Position numbers and translations under genes: made by a program. From an uncultured Clostridia bacterium (lineage in GTDB: Bacteria; Bacillota; Clostridia; Christensenellales; Borkfalkiaceae), in NCBI GenBank assembly GCA_947625095.1, contig CANQMX010000011.1, positions 1 to 63,626 on the forward strand: a stretch of DNA of 63,626 nt, in the 5' to 3' direction. Shown piece after piece: positions 15,233 through 23,431 of this stretch. How positions within the stretch are numbered: the first letter of the stretch is position 1; each line of letters begins with the position of its first letter. Below the pieces are notes generated by a model. It was not told the DNA's origin, made no database searches, and saw only the letters and a program-made list of their open reading frames with translations.

Positions 15233-17563
15233 ATGGATGTTATGAATTTTGATGGAAAAAACCAATATTTTACGCCGTTTTGTGGCGTTATTGTGACCGA
15301 CGAGCGGTGCGCCCATGCGCTTGCGCTTGAAATTTCCTACCTCCGTTCGTTGGAGGCGGGGCGGCTTCTTGCGGGATTTTACGAGAATTCGGGGATCCGC
15401 ACCGCCTTTGTCCCCTACGGCGGGTGGGAGGAAAAACTCATCGCAGGTCACACCATGGGGCACTATCTTTCCGCCCTCGCGCAGGCGGCGACCAACGCGG
15501 GCGTGGAAAAGGCGACACGCGCCGAACTTCTCAAAAAACTCCAATATATTGTAAAAGAACTCGCGTTTTGTCAGGAACACACCTTGGGGAAGCGCGGCTT
15601 TTTGTGGGCGGCGCCCCGCGTCGAGGGCGGCGCGGAGGCGCAGTTTGACAACGTGGAGCGCGGCAGGACAAACATCAAACGCGAAGCGTGGGTGCCGTGG
15701 TACACGATGCACAAAATTTTGGCGGGGCTTCTTGACGCCTACCGCCTTGCGGGGCTTCCGCTCGCGCTGACTGTTGCCGAAAAACTCGGCGATTGGGCGG
15801 CAGAGCGTGCGCTCTCGTGGGATGCGCACACGCGCAAACGGGTGCTTGCCGTGGAGTACGGCGGCATGAACGACGCCCTATACACCCTCTACTCGTTCAC
15901 GGGCAACCCCGCGCACGCCCGCGCGGCGCACGTTTTCGACGAAGAGCCTCTGTTCGATGAAATTTTGCGCGGCGGAAGGGACGTGTTAAAGGAGAAACAC
16001 GCCAACACGACAGTTCCCAAGATCCTCGGCGCGCTCAACCGCTATTTGACGCTGCACGAAAGGACGCTCGACGGCAAAAAAATTGACGCGGAGCGCTATC
16101 TCAACGTGGCGCGCGCCTTCTTTGATACGGTAGTCGAGCGGCACACCTATGTGACGGGCGGCAGTTCGGAGTGGGAGCGTTTCGGTGCGGACTATGTGCT
16201 CGACGCCGAGCGCACCAACTGCAACTGCGAAACGTGCATTACCTACAATATGTTAAAACTTTCGCGCGCTCTCTTCTGTCTGACGGGGGAGGAAAAGTAC
16301 GTCGATTACTACGATAACGCGTTCACCAATTCCATCTTGCCCTCGCAGAATCCCGAGACGGGCATGACGACCTACTTCCAGCCCATGGCGGGCGGCTTTT
16401 TCAAGGTGTTTTCCCGCCCCTTCGATAAATTCTGGTGCTGCACGGGGAGCGGCATGGAGAACTTCACCAAACTCGGCGACAGCGCGTTTTTCCGCCGCGG
16501 CGATGAAATTTTCATCGAGCAATATTTGGCAGCGCGCGTGGACGAGGGGGATGTGGCGTTCACCCTCGAATGTGATTTTCCCATGCGCGACCGCGCCACG
16601 CTGCGCCTCACCTGTGCCGCCGCGCCCACCGTGTTCCGCTTCCGTATTCCCGATTGGGCGTCGGAGTCAATGCGCCTCGCCGTGAACGGCAAACGCCCGA
16701 ATTTCAGGGAGGAAGGGGGGCACATCGCCGTGGAACTTTGCGAGGGAGATGAACTCACCTTCCGTATTCCCGTCACCGTGACCCTCAAGGGACTGCCCGA
16801 TGGCGACGCGCTCGCCTTCCGCTACGGCGGCGTTGTTCTCTCCGCCGACCTCGGCACGGAGGAGATGGAGGAGACCGAAACGGGCGTGGACGTCACCATT
16901 CCCGCAAAGCGCAAGATGGCAAGCGAGCGCATCTATTTTCCCGACCTTGCCGATGTGCTCGAATATCCCGAAAAATATCTCGTGCGCGAGGGGGATTCGT
17001 TCCGCCTGACGGGCGGCGACGTGAGTTATACCTTTTTGCCGCATTATAGGCGCTATCGCGAGCGGTACGCCATCTATTTCCGCCTTTGCGAGGGGGCGCG
17101 CGGCGCGGAAGAGGAGGCGCGCGAGCCGATCGACAGCGTGCTTGCGGGCTACGGGCAGTACGAGGCGGATGGGTCGCACGCCCTTGAAGAGCGTAATTCC
17201 GTCGGCGTCGCTTCGGCGCGTTCCTACCGCTATGCGAGGGCGGGCGGGTATTTTTGCTACGATTTCGAGGTGGGGGAAAGCGCCGCCTGTACGCTGCAGA
17301 TCACCCTCCTTCGCGCGGATAACGGAAAGCCGCTCCGCATTTTCGTCGGTGGCGAAAAGGTGTTCGATGAGTTTCTCATGTACACGATGGGCGAGGAGGA
17401 ATATTCCCGCCGCATCGCAATTCCCGCGGAAATTTTGGGGCGCGTGGTGCACGAAAAGGCGGTAAACGGAACAAAAAAGCGGGTCGTTACGGTGCGTTTC
17501 GAGGGCGCAAAGGGGCGGGCGAGCGCCCGCGTCTGCGGCGCAATTCAACTGTACGCAGAGTGA
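15233..17563 (+). CDS. Glycoside hydrolase family 127 (beta-L-arabinofuranosidase-like)
   Basis: A 776-aa GH127-type enzyme (formerly DUF1680) that removes terminal beta-L-arabinofuranose from plant or glycoprotein glycans. The zinc/cysteine site is readable: NCNCETC places Glu and Cys at about residues 333 and 335, and FWCCTGSGMEN gives Cys 402-403, the same E-x-C plus CC pattern as Bifidobacterium HypBA1. An (alpha/alpha)6-type N-terminal region is followed by beta-sandwich domains. No signal peptide is visible, so it likely acts in the cytoplasm on imported oligosaccharides. No arabinose transporter is adjacent. Confidence 0.9.
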   Translation: MDVMNFDGKNQYFTPFCGVIVTDERCAHALALEISYLRSLEAGRLLAGFYENSGIRTAFVPYGGWEEKLIAGHTMGHYLSALAQAATNAGVEKATRAELLKKLQYIVKELAFCQEHTLGKRGFLWAAPRVEGGAEAQFDNVERGRTNIKREAWVPWYTMHKILAGLLDAYRLAGLPLALTVAEKLGDWAAERALSWDAHTRKRVLAVEYGGMNDALYTLYSFTGNPAHARAAHVFDEEPLFDEILRGGRDVLKEKHANTTVPKILGALNRYLTLHERTLDGKKIDAERYLNVARAFFDTVVERHTYVTGGSSEWERFGADYVLDAERTNCNCETCITYNMLKLSRALFCLTGEEKYVDYYDNAFTNSILPSQNPETGMTTYFQPMAGGFFKVFSRPFDKFWCCTGSGMENFTKLGDSAFFRRGDEIFIEQYLAARVDEGDVAFTLECDFPMRDRATLRLTCAAAPTVFRFRIPDWASESMRLAVNGKRPNFREEGGHIAVELCEGDELTFRIPVTVTLKGLPDGDALAFRYGGVVLSADLGTEEMEETETGVDVTIPAKRKMASERIYFPDLADVLEYPEKYLVREGDSFRLTGGDVSYTFLPHYRRYRERYAIYFRLCEGARGAEEEAREPIDSVLAGYGQYEADGSHALEERNSVGVASARSYRYARAGGYFCYDFEVGESAACTLQITLLRADNGKPLRIFVGGEKVFDEFLMYTMGEEEYSRRIAIPAEILGRVVHEKAVNGTKKRVVTVRFEGAKGRASARVCGAIQLYAE

Positions 17564-17582
17564 ACAAATTTTTGAATTTCTC

Positions 17583-17611
17583 TTTACAGAAGGAAAATTT
17601 CGTAGTATAAT
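17583..17611 (+). promoter_or_regulatory. Promoter of the MntR-like gene
   Basis: TTTACA (17583-17588), 17 bp, TATAAT (17606-17611), 18 nt before the ATG; GAGGGGAAC is the ribosome site. Confidence 0.78.
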
Positions 17612-17628
17612 GAGGATGAGGGGAACGT

Positions 17629-17991
17629 ATGAAAACGCACGAATCGGAAGAAATGTACCTTGAAACTATCTTGCTGCTGCGCACGCGTATGCAGTCGGTG
17701 CGCTCGGTGGATATCGTCGAAGAGTTGGGCTACGCCAAGTCCAGCGTTTCGCGCGCCGTCAATCTGCTCTTGAAGCAGGGCTATATCACCATCGAAAACG
17801 GCGGCGAGATCTCGCTCACGGAAAAGGGGCAGAAGAAGGCGGAGGACGTCTATGAAAAGCACCGCGTGTTCACCGAGATCTTCGTGCGCATGGGCGCGCC
17901 GCGGCCGCTCGCCGAGGAGAACGCCTGCCGCATGGAGCACGTCATCTCCGACGATCTCTTCGCCATTCTGAAAAAAAATCTTGAAAAATAA
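17629..17991 (+). CDS. MntR/DtxR-family metal-dependent regulator
   Basis: A 120-aa winged-helix repressor of the DtxR family. The N-terminal HTH reads SVRSVDIVEELGYAKSSVSRAVNLLLKQGYI, followed by a wing and a short dimerisation domain. Potential metal ligands equivalent to MntR Glu11, His77, Glu102 and His103 are present (MYLETI, EKHRVF, RMEHVI). The C-terminal SH3-like domain of DtxR is absent, as in manganese sensors. It is a single-gene unit; its regulon cannot be seen here. Confidence 0.88.
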   Translation: MKTHESEEMYLETILLLRTRMQSVRSVDIVEELGYAKSSVSRAVNLLLKQGYITIENGGEISLTEKGQKKAEDVYEKHRVFTEIFVRMGAPRPLAEENACRMEHVISDDLFAILKKNLEK

Positions 17992-17994
17992 GAG

Positions 17995-18017
17995 TTGCCC
18001 GACGGTTTGTCGGGCAA
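17995..18017. terminator. Bidirectional terminator between the MntR-like gene and aroA
   Basis: TTGCCCGAC (17995-18003) pairs with GTCGGGCAA (18009-18017) across a 5-nt loop, between two convergent genes, with U-rich sequence on both sides. Confidence 0.75.
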
Positions 18018-18021
18018 TCGT

Positions 18022-19284
18022 TTACTTTGTAATGTCGTCCAAAATGCGGAAAAACGAGGGGAAGGTCTTATTGCAACAGGCGGGGTCGTCGATGGTGACG
18101 CCCGCCGTTTTCAGCCCCATGAGGGCGAACGCCATGGCCACGCGGTGATCGCCAAACGTCTTTACCTGCCCGCCGTGCACGCTGTCCGGCTCGATAAAGA
18201 TATCGTTTCCGTCGGTAAACGAGCGCGTTCCCAGCGCGTTCAGGTTTTCCACAATGGCGGCGATGCGGTCACATTCCTGCGCGCGGATGTGCGAAACGTT
18301 GCGCAGAATGGAGGGCATCGAGGCATAGGCGGCGAGGGCGGCGACCGTCATCGTCTGGTCTGAAAAGTCGGAAAGGTCCTCGTCGAACCCGTTGAAGAAG
18401 GGAATATTCCGCCCGTCGGCAACAATTCCCTCCGCCGTGTCCCTGATGCGCACGCCCTTCTCTTCAAGCAATTTCAAAAATTTGATGTCGCCCTGCATGG
18501 AGTTGAGGTGCACGCCCTCCACCGTGACGCGCGCGCCGCAGAGGAGGGAGAGGGCGTAAAAATAGCACGCGCCCGAAACGTCCGGCTCAACGGCGTACTC
18601 CGCGGGCGGCTCGCCCTGCGGCTCAACGATGATCTCGTTCCCGCTCCGCGTAAAGGGGATATTGAACTGCGCGAGCATATTCAAAGTGATGGCAAGGTAA
18701 CTCCCGCGCGTCCTCGGGCCCGTCAATTTCAGCGTAAATTGCCTTCCGCACGCGCCCGCCGCGAGCAAAACGCCGCTTGCATACTGCGTACTTTGGACGG
18801 TATCCACCGTAATTTTGTCGGTTTTCAGCCCCTCGGAGCGCAGGGTGAAAGGAAACGCCGCCTCTTTTCCGTATTCTACCTCGACCCCCGCATTTTGCAA
18901 AATGGAGAGGATCTCCATGGGGCGTCGCGCCATCTGCTCGGAGGCCGTAAAGGTATATTCGCCGCCGCAGAAGGCGAGCGCCACCGCCAAAAATCGCGCG
19001 GCAGTCCCAGCGTTGCCGACGTTTAAGGTCGCCCTTTTGTTGGGGATCTCGCCCCCGCATCCGCGCACGAAAATTTCGCCCTCGCCCTCCGAAAGGGGGA
19101 TCCCGAGCACTCCGAGGCAGGCGAGCATGGCGCGCGTATCGTCGCCGTACTCACCGCATTTGATGCGGACGCTCCCCTTGGAGAGGGCGGCAAGCACGAG
19201 CGCGCGGTTCAAAACGCTCTTGGAAGCGGGCACGGTTACGCGAAGGTCAGCGCGCGGCGGAAGTTGTTTTACGGTGTAAGCCAT
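18022..19284 (-). CDS. aroA: 3-phosphoshikimate 1-carboxyvinyltransferase (EPSP synthase)
   Basis: A 420-aa EPSP synthase, the sixth shikimate-pathway step (shikimate-3-phosphate plus PEP). Motifs include VPASKSVLNRALVLAAL (phosphate site), LNVGNAGTAARFL (PEP loop), GPRTRGSYLAITLNML, and the C-terminal DHRVAMAFALMG. The promoter TTGACA-17-TATACT ends 6 nt before the ATG at 19284 and there is no ribosome site, so a leaderless message is predicted. tyrA, another aromatic pathway gene, lies 0.8 kb away on the other strand. Confidence 0.96.
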   Translation of the reverse strand: MAYTVKQLPPRADLRVTVPASKSVLNRALVLAALSKGSVRIKCGEYGDDTRAMLACLGVLGIPLSEGEGEIFVRGCGGEIPNKRATLNVGNAGTAARFLAVALAFCGGEYTFTASEQMARRPMEILSILQNAGVEVEYGKEAAFPFTLRSEGLKTDKITVDTVQSTQYASGVLLAAGACGRQFTLKLTGPRTRGSYLAITLNMLAQFNIPFTRSGNEIIVEPQGEPPAEYAVEPDVSGACYFYALSLLCGARVTVEGVHLNSMQGDIKFLKLLEEKGVRIRDTAEGIVADGRNIPFFNGFDEDLSDFSDQTMTVAALAAYASMPSILRNVSHIRAQECDRIAAIVENLNALGTRSFTDGNDIFIEPDSVHGGQVKTFGDHRVAMAFALMGLKTAGVTIDDPACCNKTFPSFFRILDDITK

Positions 19285-19290
19285 ACGTCA

Positions 19291-19319
19291 AGTATACGGC
19301 AAATTGCGCGCGTTGTCAA
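19291..19319 (-). promoter_or_regulatory. aroA promoter (leaderless)
   Basis: On the minus strand, consensus TTGACA (19314-19319), 17 bp, TATACT (19291-19296), then 6 nt to the ATG. No Shine-Dalgarno can fit. Confidence 0.85.
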
Positions 19320-19357
19320 GAAAATGCGCCCAAACGGCCGAAATGCGCGCCAATATC

Positions 19358-19386
19358 TTGCAATTTTTTTGCGGATATGCTATAAT
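19358..19386 (+). promoter_or_regulatory. Promoter of the YgjP-like gene (leaderless)
   Basis: TTGCAA (19358-19363), 17 bp, TATAAT (19381-19386), then 7 nt to the ATG at 19394. Another in-frame ATG (19385) lies inside the -10 box and would not be transcribed. Confidence 0.8.
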
Positions 19387-19393
19387 GACCCAA

Positions 19394-20017
19394 ATGAAGA
19401 TCACCGTCGAGAGGAGCCGAAGAAAGACGCTCACGCTCACGATCACCAAAACGGGCGAAGCTCTCGTGCGCGCGCCGCTCTCGGCGACCGACGCGCAGAT
19501 CGAAGCGTTCGTAAAAAAGCACGCGCGGTGGCTGAAAAACCGCCTTGCTAAGCGCAAAACGCTCTCCCTTGCGGATGGCCAGAGGGTGGAACTCTTCGGC
19601 AAAACGTATGTGATTGCGGAGGGCGCGTGCAATTTTGCGGGCGAAACCCTCTATTTGCCCGCGGAAAACCGTGAAACTGCCCTGCGCGCGCTCTTGACAA
19701 CGTGCACGGAGCGCGTCATGCGGGAGATGACGGAGCGCATTGCAAGCCGCTACGGGTTTTCCTACCGCTCGGTGCGCGTCACTTCGGCGCACACGCGCTG
19801 GGGTTCGTGCAGCCGCGAGGGGAGGATCGCCTACACCTTCCGCTGCGCATTTTTGCCCCAAGAGATCGCCGAATACATCGTTTTGCACGAATTGTGCCAC
19901 ACGCGCGAACTCAATCACAGCGCGGCATTTTGGCGGGAAGTCGCCCGCTATATGCCGGACTACGCACAGCGCCGCAAGCGTCTCCGCACCTACGAATGGT
20001 GCATGAATTCCCTATAA
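19394..20017 (+). CDS. YgjP-like zinc metallopeptidase (DUF45)
   Basis: A 207-aa protein of the YgjP / SprT-like DUF45 group. The zinc motif is IVLHELCHTRELNHSAAFW (HExxH, with a downstream His), preceded by VRVTSAHTRWGSCSREGRIAYTFR, the conserved RWGSCS segment. Such proteins are presumed metallopeptidases of unknown substrate. I start at 19394 because the promoter -10 box covers the earlier in-frame ATG at 19385 and transcription should begin at 19394. It is divergent from aroA. Confidence 0.88.
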   Translation: MKITVERSRRKTLTLTITKTGEALVRAPLSATDAQIEAFVKKHARWLKNRLAKRKTLSLADGQRVELFGKTYVIAEGACNFAGETLYLPAENRETALRALLTTCTERVMREMTERIASRYGFSYRSVRVTSAHTRWGSCSREGRIAYTFRCAFLPQEIAEYIVLHELCHTRELNHSAAFWREVARYMPDYAQRRKRLRTYEWCMNSL

Positions 20018-20034
20018 ATTTCATTTTTTTAACT

Positions 20035-20063
20035 TTTACATAGTACTATGTCAGACATAAACA
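20035..20063 (+). repeat. Palindromic dispersed element, copy 2
   Basis: Core CATAGTACTATG (20039-20050) with matched outer bases A and T, followed by CAG and ACATAA. Flanking hexamers TTTACA (20035-20040) and TAAACA (20058-20063) are 17 bp apart. The ATG in the core is the first in-frame ATG of tyrA. Confidence 0.88.
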
Positions 20064-20926
20064 ATATAAAACAACACAATAAATTGAAAATTATCGTGTA
20101 CGGGCTGGGGATCATCGGCGGTTCTCTCAGCGCGAGCCTCAAACGCGCCGGGCACAGCGTATACGGCATGAACAGGGGAAGGGCGGCGCTTGACTATGCC
20201 CTCGCGCACGGCTACATCGACGGCGAGGCACATTCCTTCGACTGCGCGGATGTCGTCTTTCTCGCGCTCCCGCCGCGCGTCGCCATTCGCGTGTTGCGGG
20301 AGGGGGAATTTCCCCAAGGCTGCGTCGTTTCGGATATCTGCGGCGTCAAGCAGCCCGTGGAGGACGCCGTCTTTGAAAAGCCCCGCAAGTACCGCTACGT
20401 GGGCGCGCACCCGATGGCGGGCAAGGAGACGACGGGCGTCACTTCCGCAAGCGCGACTCTCTTCGACGGAAAAAACCTCGTTCTCACCAAGTGCGCCCAT
20501 ACGGACGAGGCGGCGTTTGCGCTTATACAAAACCTGGGCAAGGAGATGGGCTTCGGGCGCATCGTCACCTCCACGGCGCGCGAACACGACCGCATCATCG
20601 CACTCACCTCGCAACTTGCGCACGTCGTCTCCAATGCCTACATCAAAAGCCCCCTCGCGGGCGGTTGCGGCGGCTTTACGGGGGGCAGTTTTCAGGATAT
20701 GACGCGCGTCGCCCCGCTTGACGAGGCCGTCTGGGCGGAACTATTTTTCATGAATAAAGAGAACCTCTCCGCGGAGATCGGGCGGCTCATCGGCGAACTT
20801 CGGCGCTATCTCGATGCCCTCGAAGGCGGCGACGAAGAGGGGATGCGCGCCCTTCTTGCGGAGGGCAAAGCGGCGTTTTATGAATTTTCCGAAAAAAATT
20901 CGGATATAATTGTACAAAAAACTTGA
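20048..20926 (+). CDS. tyrA: Prephenate dehydrogenase
   Basis: A 292-aa NAD-dependent prephenate dehydrogenase of tyrosine synthesis. The Rossmann motif is VYGLGIIGGSLSASL, followed by VSDICGVKQPV, GAHPMAGKETTGV (the family signature) and DHDRII-like HDRIIALTSQLAHVVSNA. No ACT domain is fused, so feedback control is not visible. The start is uncertain: the ATG at 20048 is part of the dispersed element and adds 12 atypical residues; a TTG at 20084 gives the more usual MKIIVYGLG. Neither has a Shine-Dalgarno. Confidence 0.93.
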   Translation: MSDINNIKQHNKLKIIVYGLGIIGGSLSASLKRAGHSVYGMNRGRAALDYALAHGYIDGEAHSFDCADVVFLALPPRVAIRVLREGEFPQGCVVSDICGVKQPVEDAVFEKPRKYRYVGAHPMAGKETTGVTSASATLFDGKNLVLTKCAHTDEAAFALIQNLGKEMGFGRIVTSTAREHDRIIALTSQLAHVVSNAYIKSPLAGGCGGFTGGSFQDMTRVAPLDEAVWAELFFMNKENLSAEIGRLIGELRRYLDALEGGDEEGMRALLAEGKAAFYEFSEKNSDIIVQKT

Positions 20927-20930
20927 TCGC

Positions 20931-20959
20931 TTGACGAAATAAATTTTTTCGGGTATAAT
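20931..20959 (+). promoter_or_regulatory. Promoter overlapping the DUF1934 start
   Basis: TTGACG (20931-20936), 17 bp, TATAAT (20954-20959). The first ATG of the next gene (20958) begins inside the -10 box, so transcripts from here must use a later start, or the gene relies on read-through from tyrA. Confidence 0.7.
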
Positions 20960-21353
20960 GGATACGGTTTGCAGAGTGCGCATCGTCACCGAAACGGGCG
21001 GCGAGCGGCGCGTCTTTACGGGTTTCGGCACGCTTTCTTTTGGCGCGGAGGACTTCTCCGTGCGTTACGGGGACGGGCAGGACAGCATTTCACTTTCATA
21101 TAAAGACGGCGATTTTTTCATGGATCGCCGCGGAGAAACCAACCTTTCCGCGCGTTTTTGTCTCGATGAGGAGACGGAAATGCAAATTTTTCTCGGGGAT
21201 ATGCGCGGCGCGCTCCCCATCCGCACACACATTCTGAAAAAAACGCAATGTTCCGATAAGATCCTTTTCTCGCTTGATTATTTTTTGGGCGCGGGGGAAC
21301 AACAAACGCCCTTTTCTTTGCAGATGGAATTTATTTTTTCGGAGGAATCATGA
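20958..21353 (+). CDS. DUF1934 family beta-barrel protein
   Basis: Up to 131 aa, resembling the YwiB/DUF1934 family of small calycin-like proteins common in Bacillota, function unknown. The pattern of short beta strands with ETGGERRVFTGFGTLSF at the start and FSLQMEFIFSE at the end fits. The ATG at 20958 lies within a promoter -10 box; GTG at 20976 is an alternative. It overlaps the next gene by 4 bp. Confidence 0.72.
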   Translation: MDTVCRVRIVTETGGERRVFTGFGTLSFGAEDFSVRYGDGQDSISLSYKDGDFFMDRRGETNLSARFCLDEETEMQIFLGDMRGALPIRTHILKKTQCSDKILFSLDYFLGAGEQQTPFSLQMEFIFSEES

Positions 21354-22003
21354 AAGTTGAATATTACGGGCACTCCTGTTTCCGCCTCACGTTTGCCTCG
21401 GGCACGCGCATTGTGACCGATCCCTACGGCGAGATCGGCTATCCGCCCCTCCATACCGAGGCGGAGGTCGTCACGCTCAGCCACAGCCATTACGACCACT
21501 GCAACGTCGCGGCGGTCGGCGGTGCGCCCGAAGTGCTCTTCGAGCCTGTCTCGTGCGAGAGGGGAGGCGTGCACATCGATACCGTCTCCGCCTTCCACGA
21601 TGACGCCCAAGGCGCAAAGCGGGGCAAAAATCTTATCTTCCGCTTCCGTGCGGAGGGGCTGGATCTCTGCCACCTCGGCGACCTCGGCGAACCCGTCAAT
21701 GCCCGCCTCTTGCGGGAATTGGAGGGCGCGGATGTCCTTTTCATCCCCGTCGGCGGGCACTATACCGTCGACGCCGCACAGGCAATGGAGTACGTTCGCG
21801 CCTTACAGCCGAAAATCGTCATTCCCATGCACTACTACACCGCGGGCTTGCAGGTGGATATTGTCGGCGTGCAAAACTTTTTATCCCTTTGTCCCGCTTC
21901 GTCTGTCCTCCGCCGCGGGGGAGAAATTCAACTCGATCGCGACTTTGTCGCCTCTCAATCACAAAAAATCATCGTTATGGAGCGTATAAAACATGAATCG
22001 TAA
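21350..22003 (+). CDS. Metallo-beta-lactamase fold hydrolase
   Basis: A 217-aa MBL-fold metal hydrolase similar to the UPF0173/UlaG-like group. The metal motif is TLSHSHYDHCNV (HxHxDH), preceded by GHSCFRL and DPYGEIGYP, with later ligands in LDLCHLGDLGE and IPMHYYT. Substrate unknown. It overlaps DUF1934 by 4 bp and rho by 11 bp, making a tightly coupled group. Confidence 0.88.
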   Translation: MKVEYYGHSCFRLTFASGTRIVTDPYGEIGYPPLHTEAEVVTLSHSHYDHCNVAAVGGAPEVLFEPVSCERGGVHIDTVSAFHDDAQGAKRGKNLIFRFRAEGLDLCHLGDLGEPVNARLLRELEGADVLFIPVGGHYTVDAAQAMEYVRALQPKIVIPMHYYTAGLQVDIVGVQNFLSLCPASSVLRRGGEIQLDRDFVASQSQKIIVMERIKHES

Positions 22004-23423
22004 GACAGCTGAAACAGAACTGCGCAGTTATCTCGACCTTTTGCCCATCTCCACATTGCGCACGGCGGGCAGGTCGTACGGCGTCGCCAAGTCGTCTGCC
22101 TACAACAAGGATGTCCTCATCAACGAGATCGTCGACGTCGTCACGGGAAAGAAGTTACCCGCGCCGCAGTCCAAGCGCGGTGCGCCCGTCAAGCAGCCTT
22201 TCCTCGAACCGTCGGTGGCAGCCAAGATCGATGGCTTCAAGCGCGTCTTTCTGCAAAAGGACGAGCCGTTCACGGGCGTTGCCTCGCCCGAAGTGCGCAC
22301 GGATGACGCCGTCTATTCGGGGATCCTTGAAATCACCTCGGGCGGCTACGGTTTTTTGCGCGCCAAGAACTGTCAGGCCTCCAACGATGGGTCGGATGTG
22401 TTCATCGCCGCGCCCGTCATCCACGCGCTGCGCCTTCGGGAGGGGGATTTTGTCGCCTGCACGGTGAAGCCGCGCGTCAAGAACGATTCTCCCGCGATGA
22501 ACGAGATCCTGGCGGTGAACGGCCTCCCCGTCGGCAGGTACGAACAGCGCCCCAACTTCGACTATCTCACCGCGGAGTATGCCAAGGAGCAAATTATGCT
22601 CTCCGAGGGCAATTCCGACCTCGCCCTGCGCCTGCTCGACCTCTTCATTCCCATCGGAAAGGGGCAGCGCGCCCTCATCATCGCGCCGCCCAAGGCTGGC
22701 AAGACGACGCTTTTGAAGAGCGTCGCCCGCGCCGTTGCGCAGTTTCACCGCGAGATCGCGCTCATCGTGCTCCTCGTTGACGAGCGCCCCGAGGAGGTGA
22801 CCGATTTCCGCACCTGCGTTCCGGGGGCGGAAGTCGTCTATTCCACCTTCGATGAGGGCGCCGATCACCACGTTCGCGCGGCGGAGCTCACGTTGGCGCA
22901 CGCCAAGCGCCTCGCGGAGCAGGGCAAGGATGTGCTCATTTTGCTCGATTCCCTCACCAAACTGACCCGCGCCTACAACTACATTGCGGAGAGCACGGGC
23001 AAGACGCTTTCGGGCGGGCTGGATGCGGGCGCGCTTGCCGAGCCGAAGCGCTTTTTCGGCGCGGCGCGCAACACCATCGAAGCGGGCAGCATCACGGTGC
23101 TCGCCACCGCCCTCGTCGATACGGGCAGCCGCATGGACGACGTCATCTATGAAGAATTCAAGGGCACGGGCAATGCGGATATCTTCCTCTCGCGCGATCT
23201 CGCCGAGCACCGCATCTTCCCCGCCATCGATATCCGCCGTTCGGGGACGCGCAAAGAGGAGTTGCTCCTGCCCGAGACCACGCTCTCCGCGGTGTACAAA
23301 CTGCGCGAGCGTGGTATCACGGAAAACGTCGCGGGCGTCATCGATATGGTCAAGCGCACGCAGAGCAACGCTGAATTTGTCTCGCGCTTGCCCGAGTGGC
23401 TCAAAGTTTTCAAAAATATTTAG
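21993..23423 (+). CDS. rho: Transcription termination factor Rho
   Basis: A 476-aa hexameric RNA helicase ending untranslated transcripts. Visible are an N-terminal domain with a long basic linker, the RNA-binding OB fold (SGGYGFLRAKNCQASNDGSDVFIAA), Walker A (IAPPKAGKTTLLK), the DERPEEVTDFRT segment, LILLDSLTKLTRAYN (Walker B) and the C-terminal IDIRRSGTRKEELLL. Length is slightly above the E. coli protein because of the linker. The start overlaps the MBL gene. Confidence 0.97.
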   Translation: MNRKTAETELRSYLDLLPISTLRTAGRSYGVAKSSAYNKDVLINEIVDVVTGKKLPAPQSKRGAPVKQPFLEPSVAAKIDGFKRVFLQKDEPFTGVASPEVRTDDAVYSGILEITSGGYGFLRAKNCQASNDGSDVFIAAPVIHALRLREGDFVACTVKPRVKNDSPAMNEILAVNGLPVGRYEQRPNFDYLTAEYAKEQIMLSEGNSDLALRLLDLFIPIGKGQRALIIAPPKAGKTTLLKSVARAVAQFHREIALIVLLVDERPEEVTDFRTCVPGAEVVYSTFDEGADHHVRAAELTLAHAKRLAEQGKDVLILLDSLTKLTRAYNYIAESTGKTLSGGLDAGALAEPKRFFGAARNTIEAGSITVLATALVDTGSRMDDVIYEEFKGTGNADIFLSRDLAEHRIFPAIDIRRSGTRKEELLLPETTLSAVYKLRERGITENVAGVIDMVKRTQSNAEFVSRLPEWLKVFKNI

Positions 23424-23431
23424 GGGTGCAT

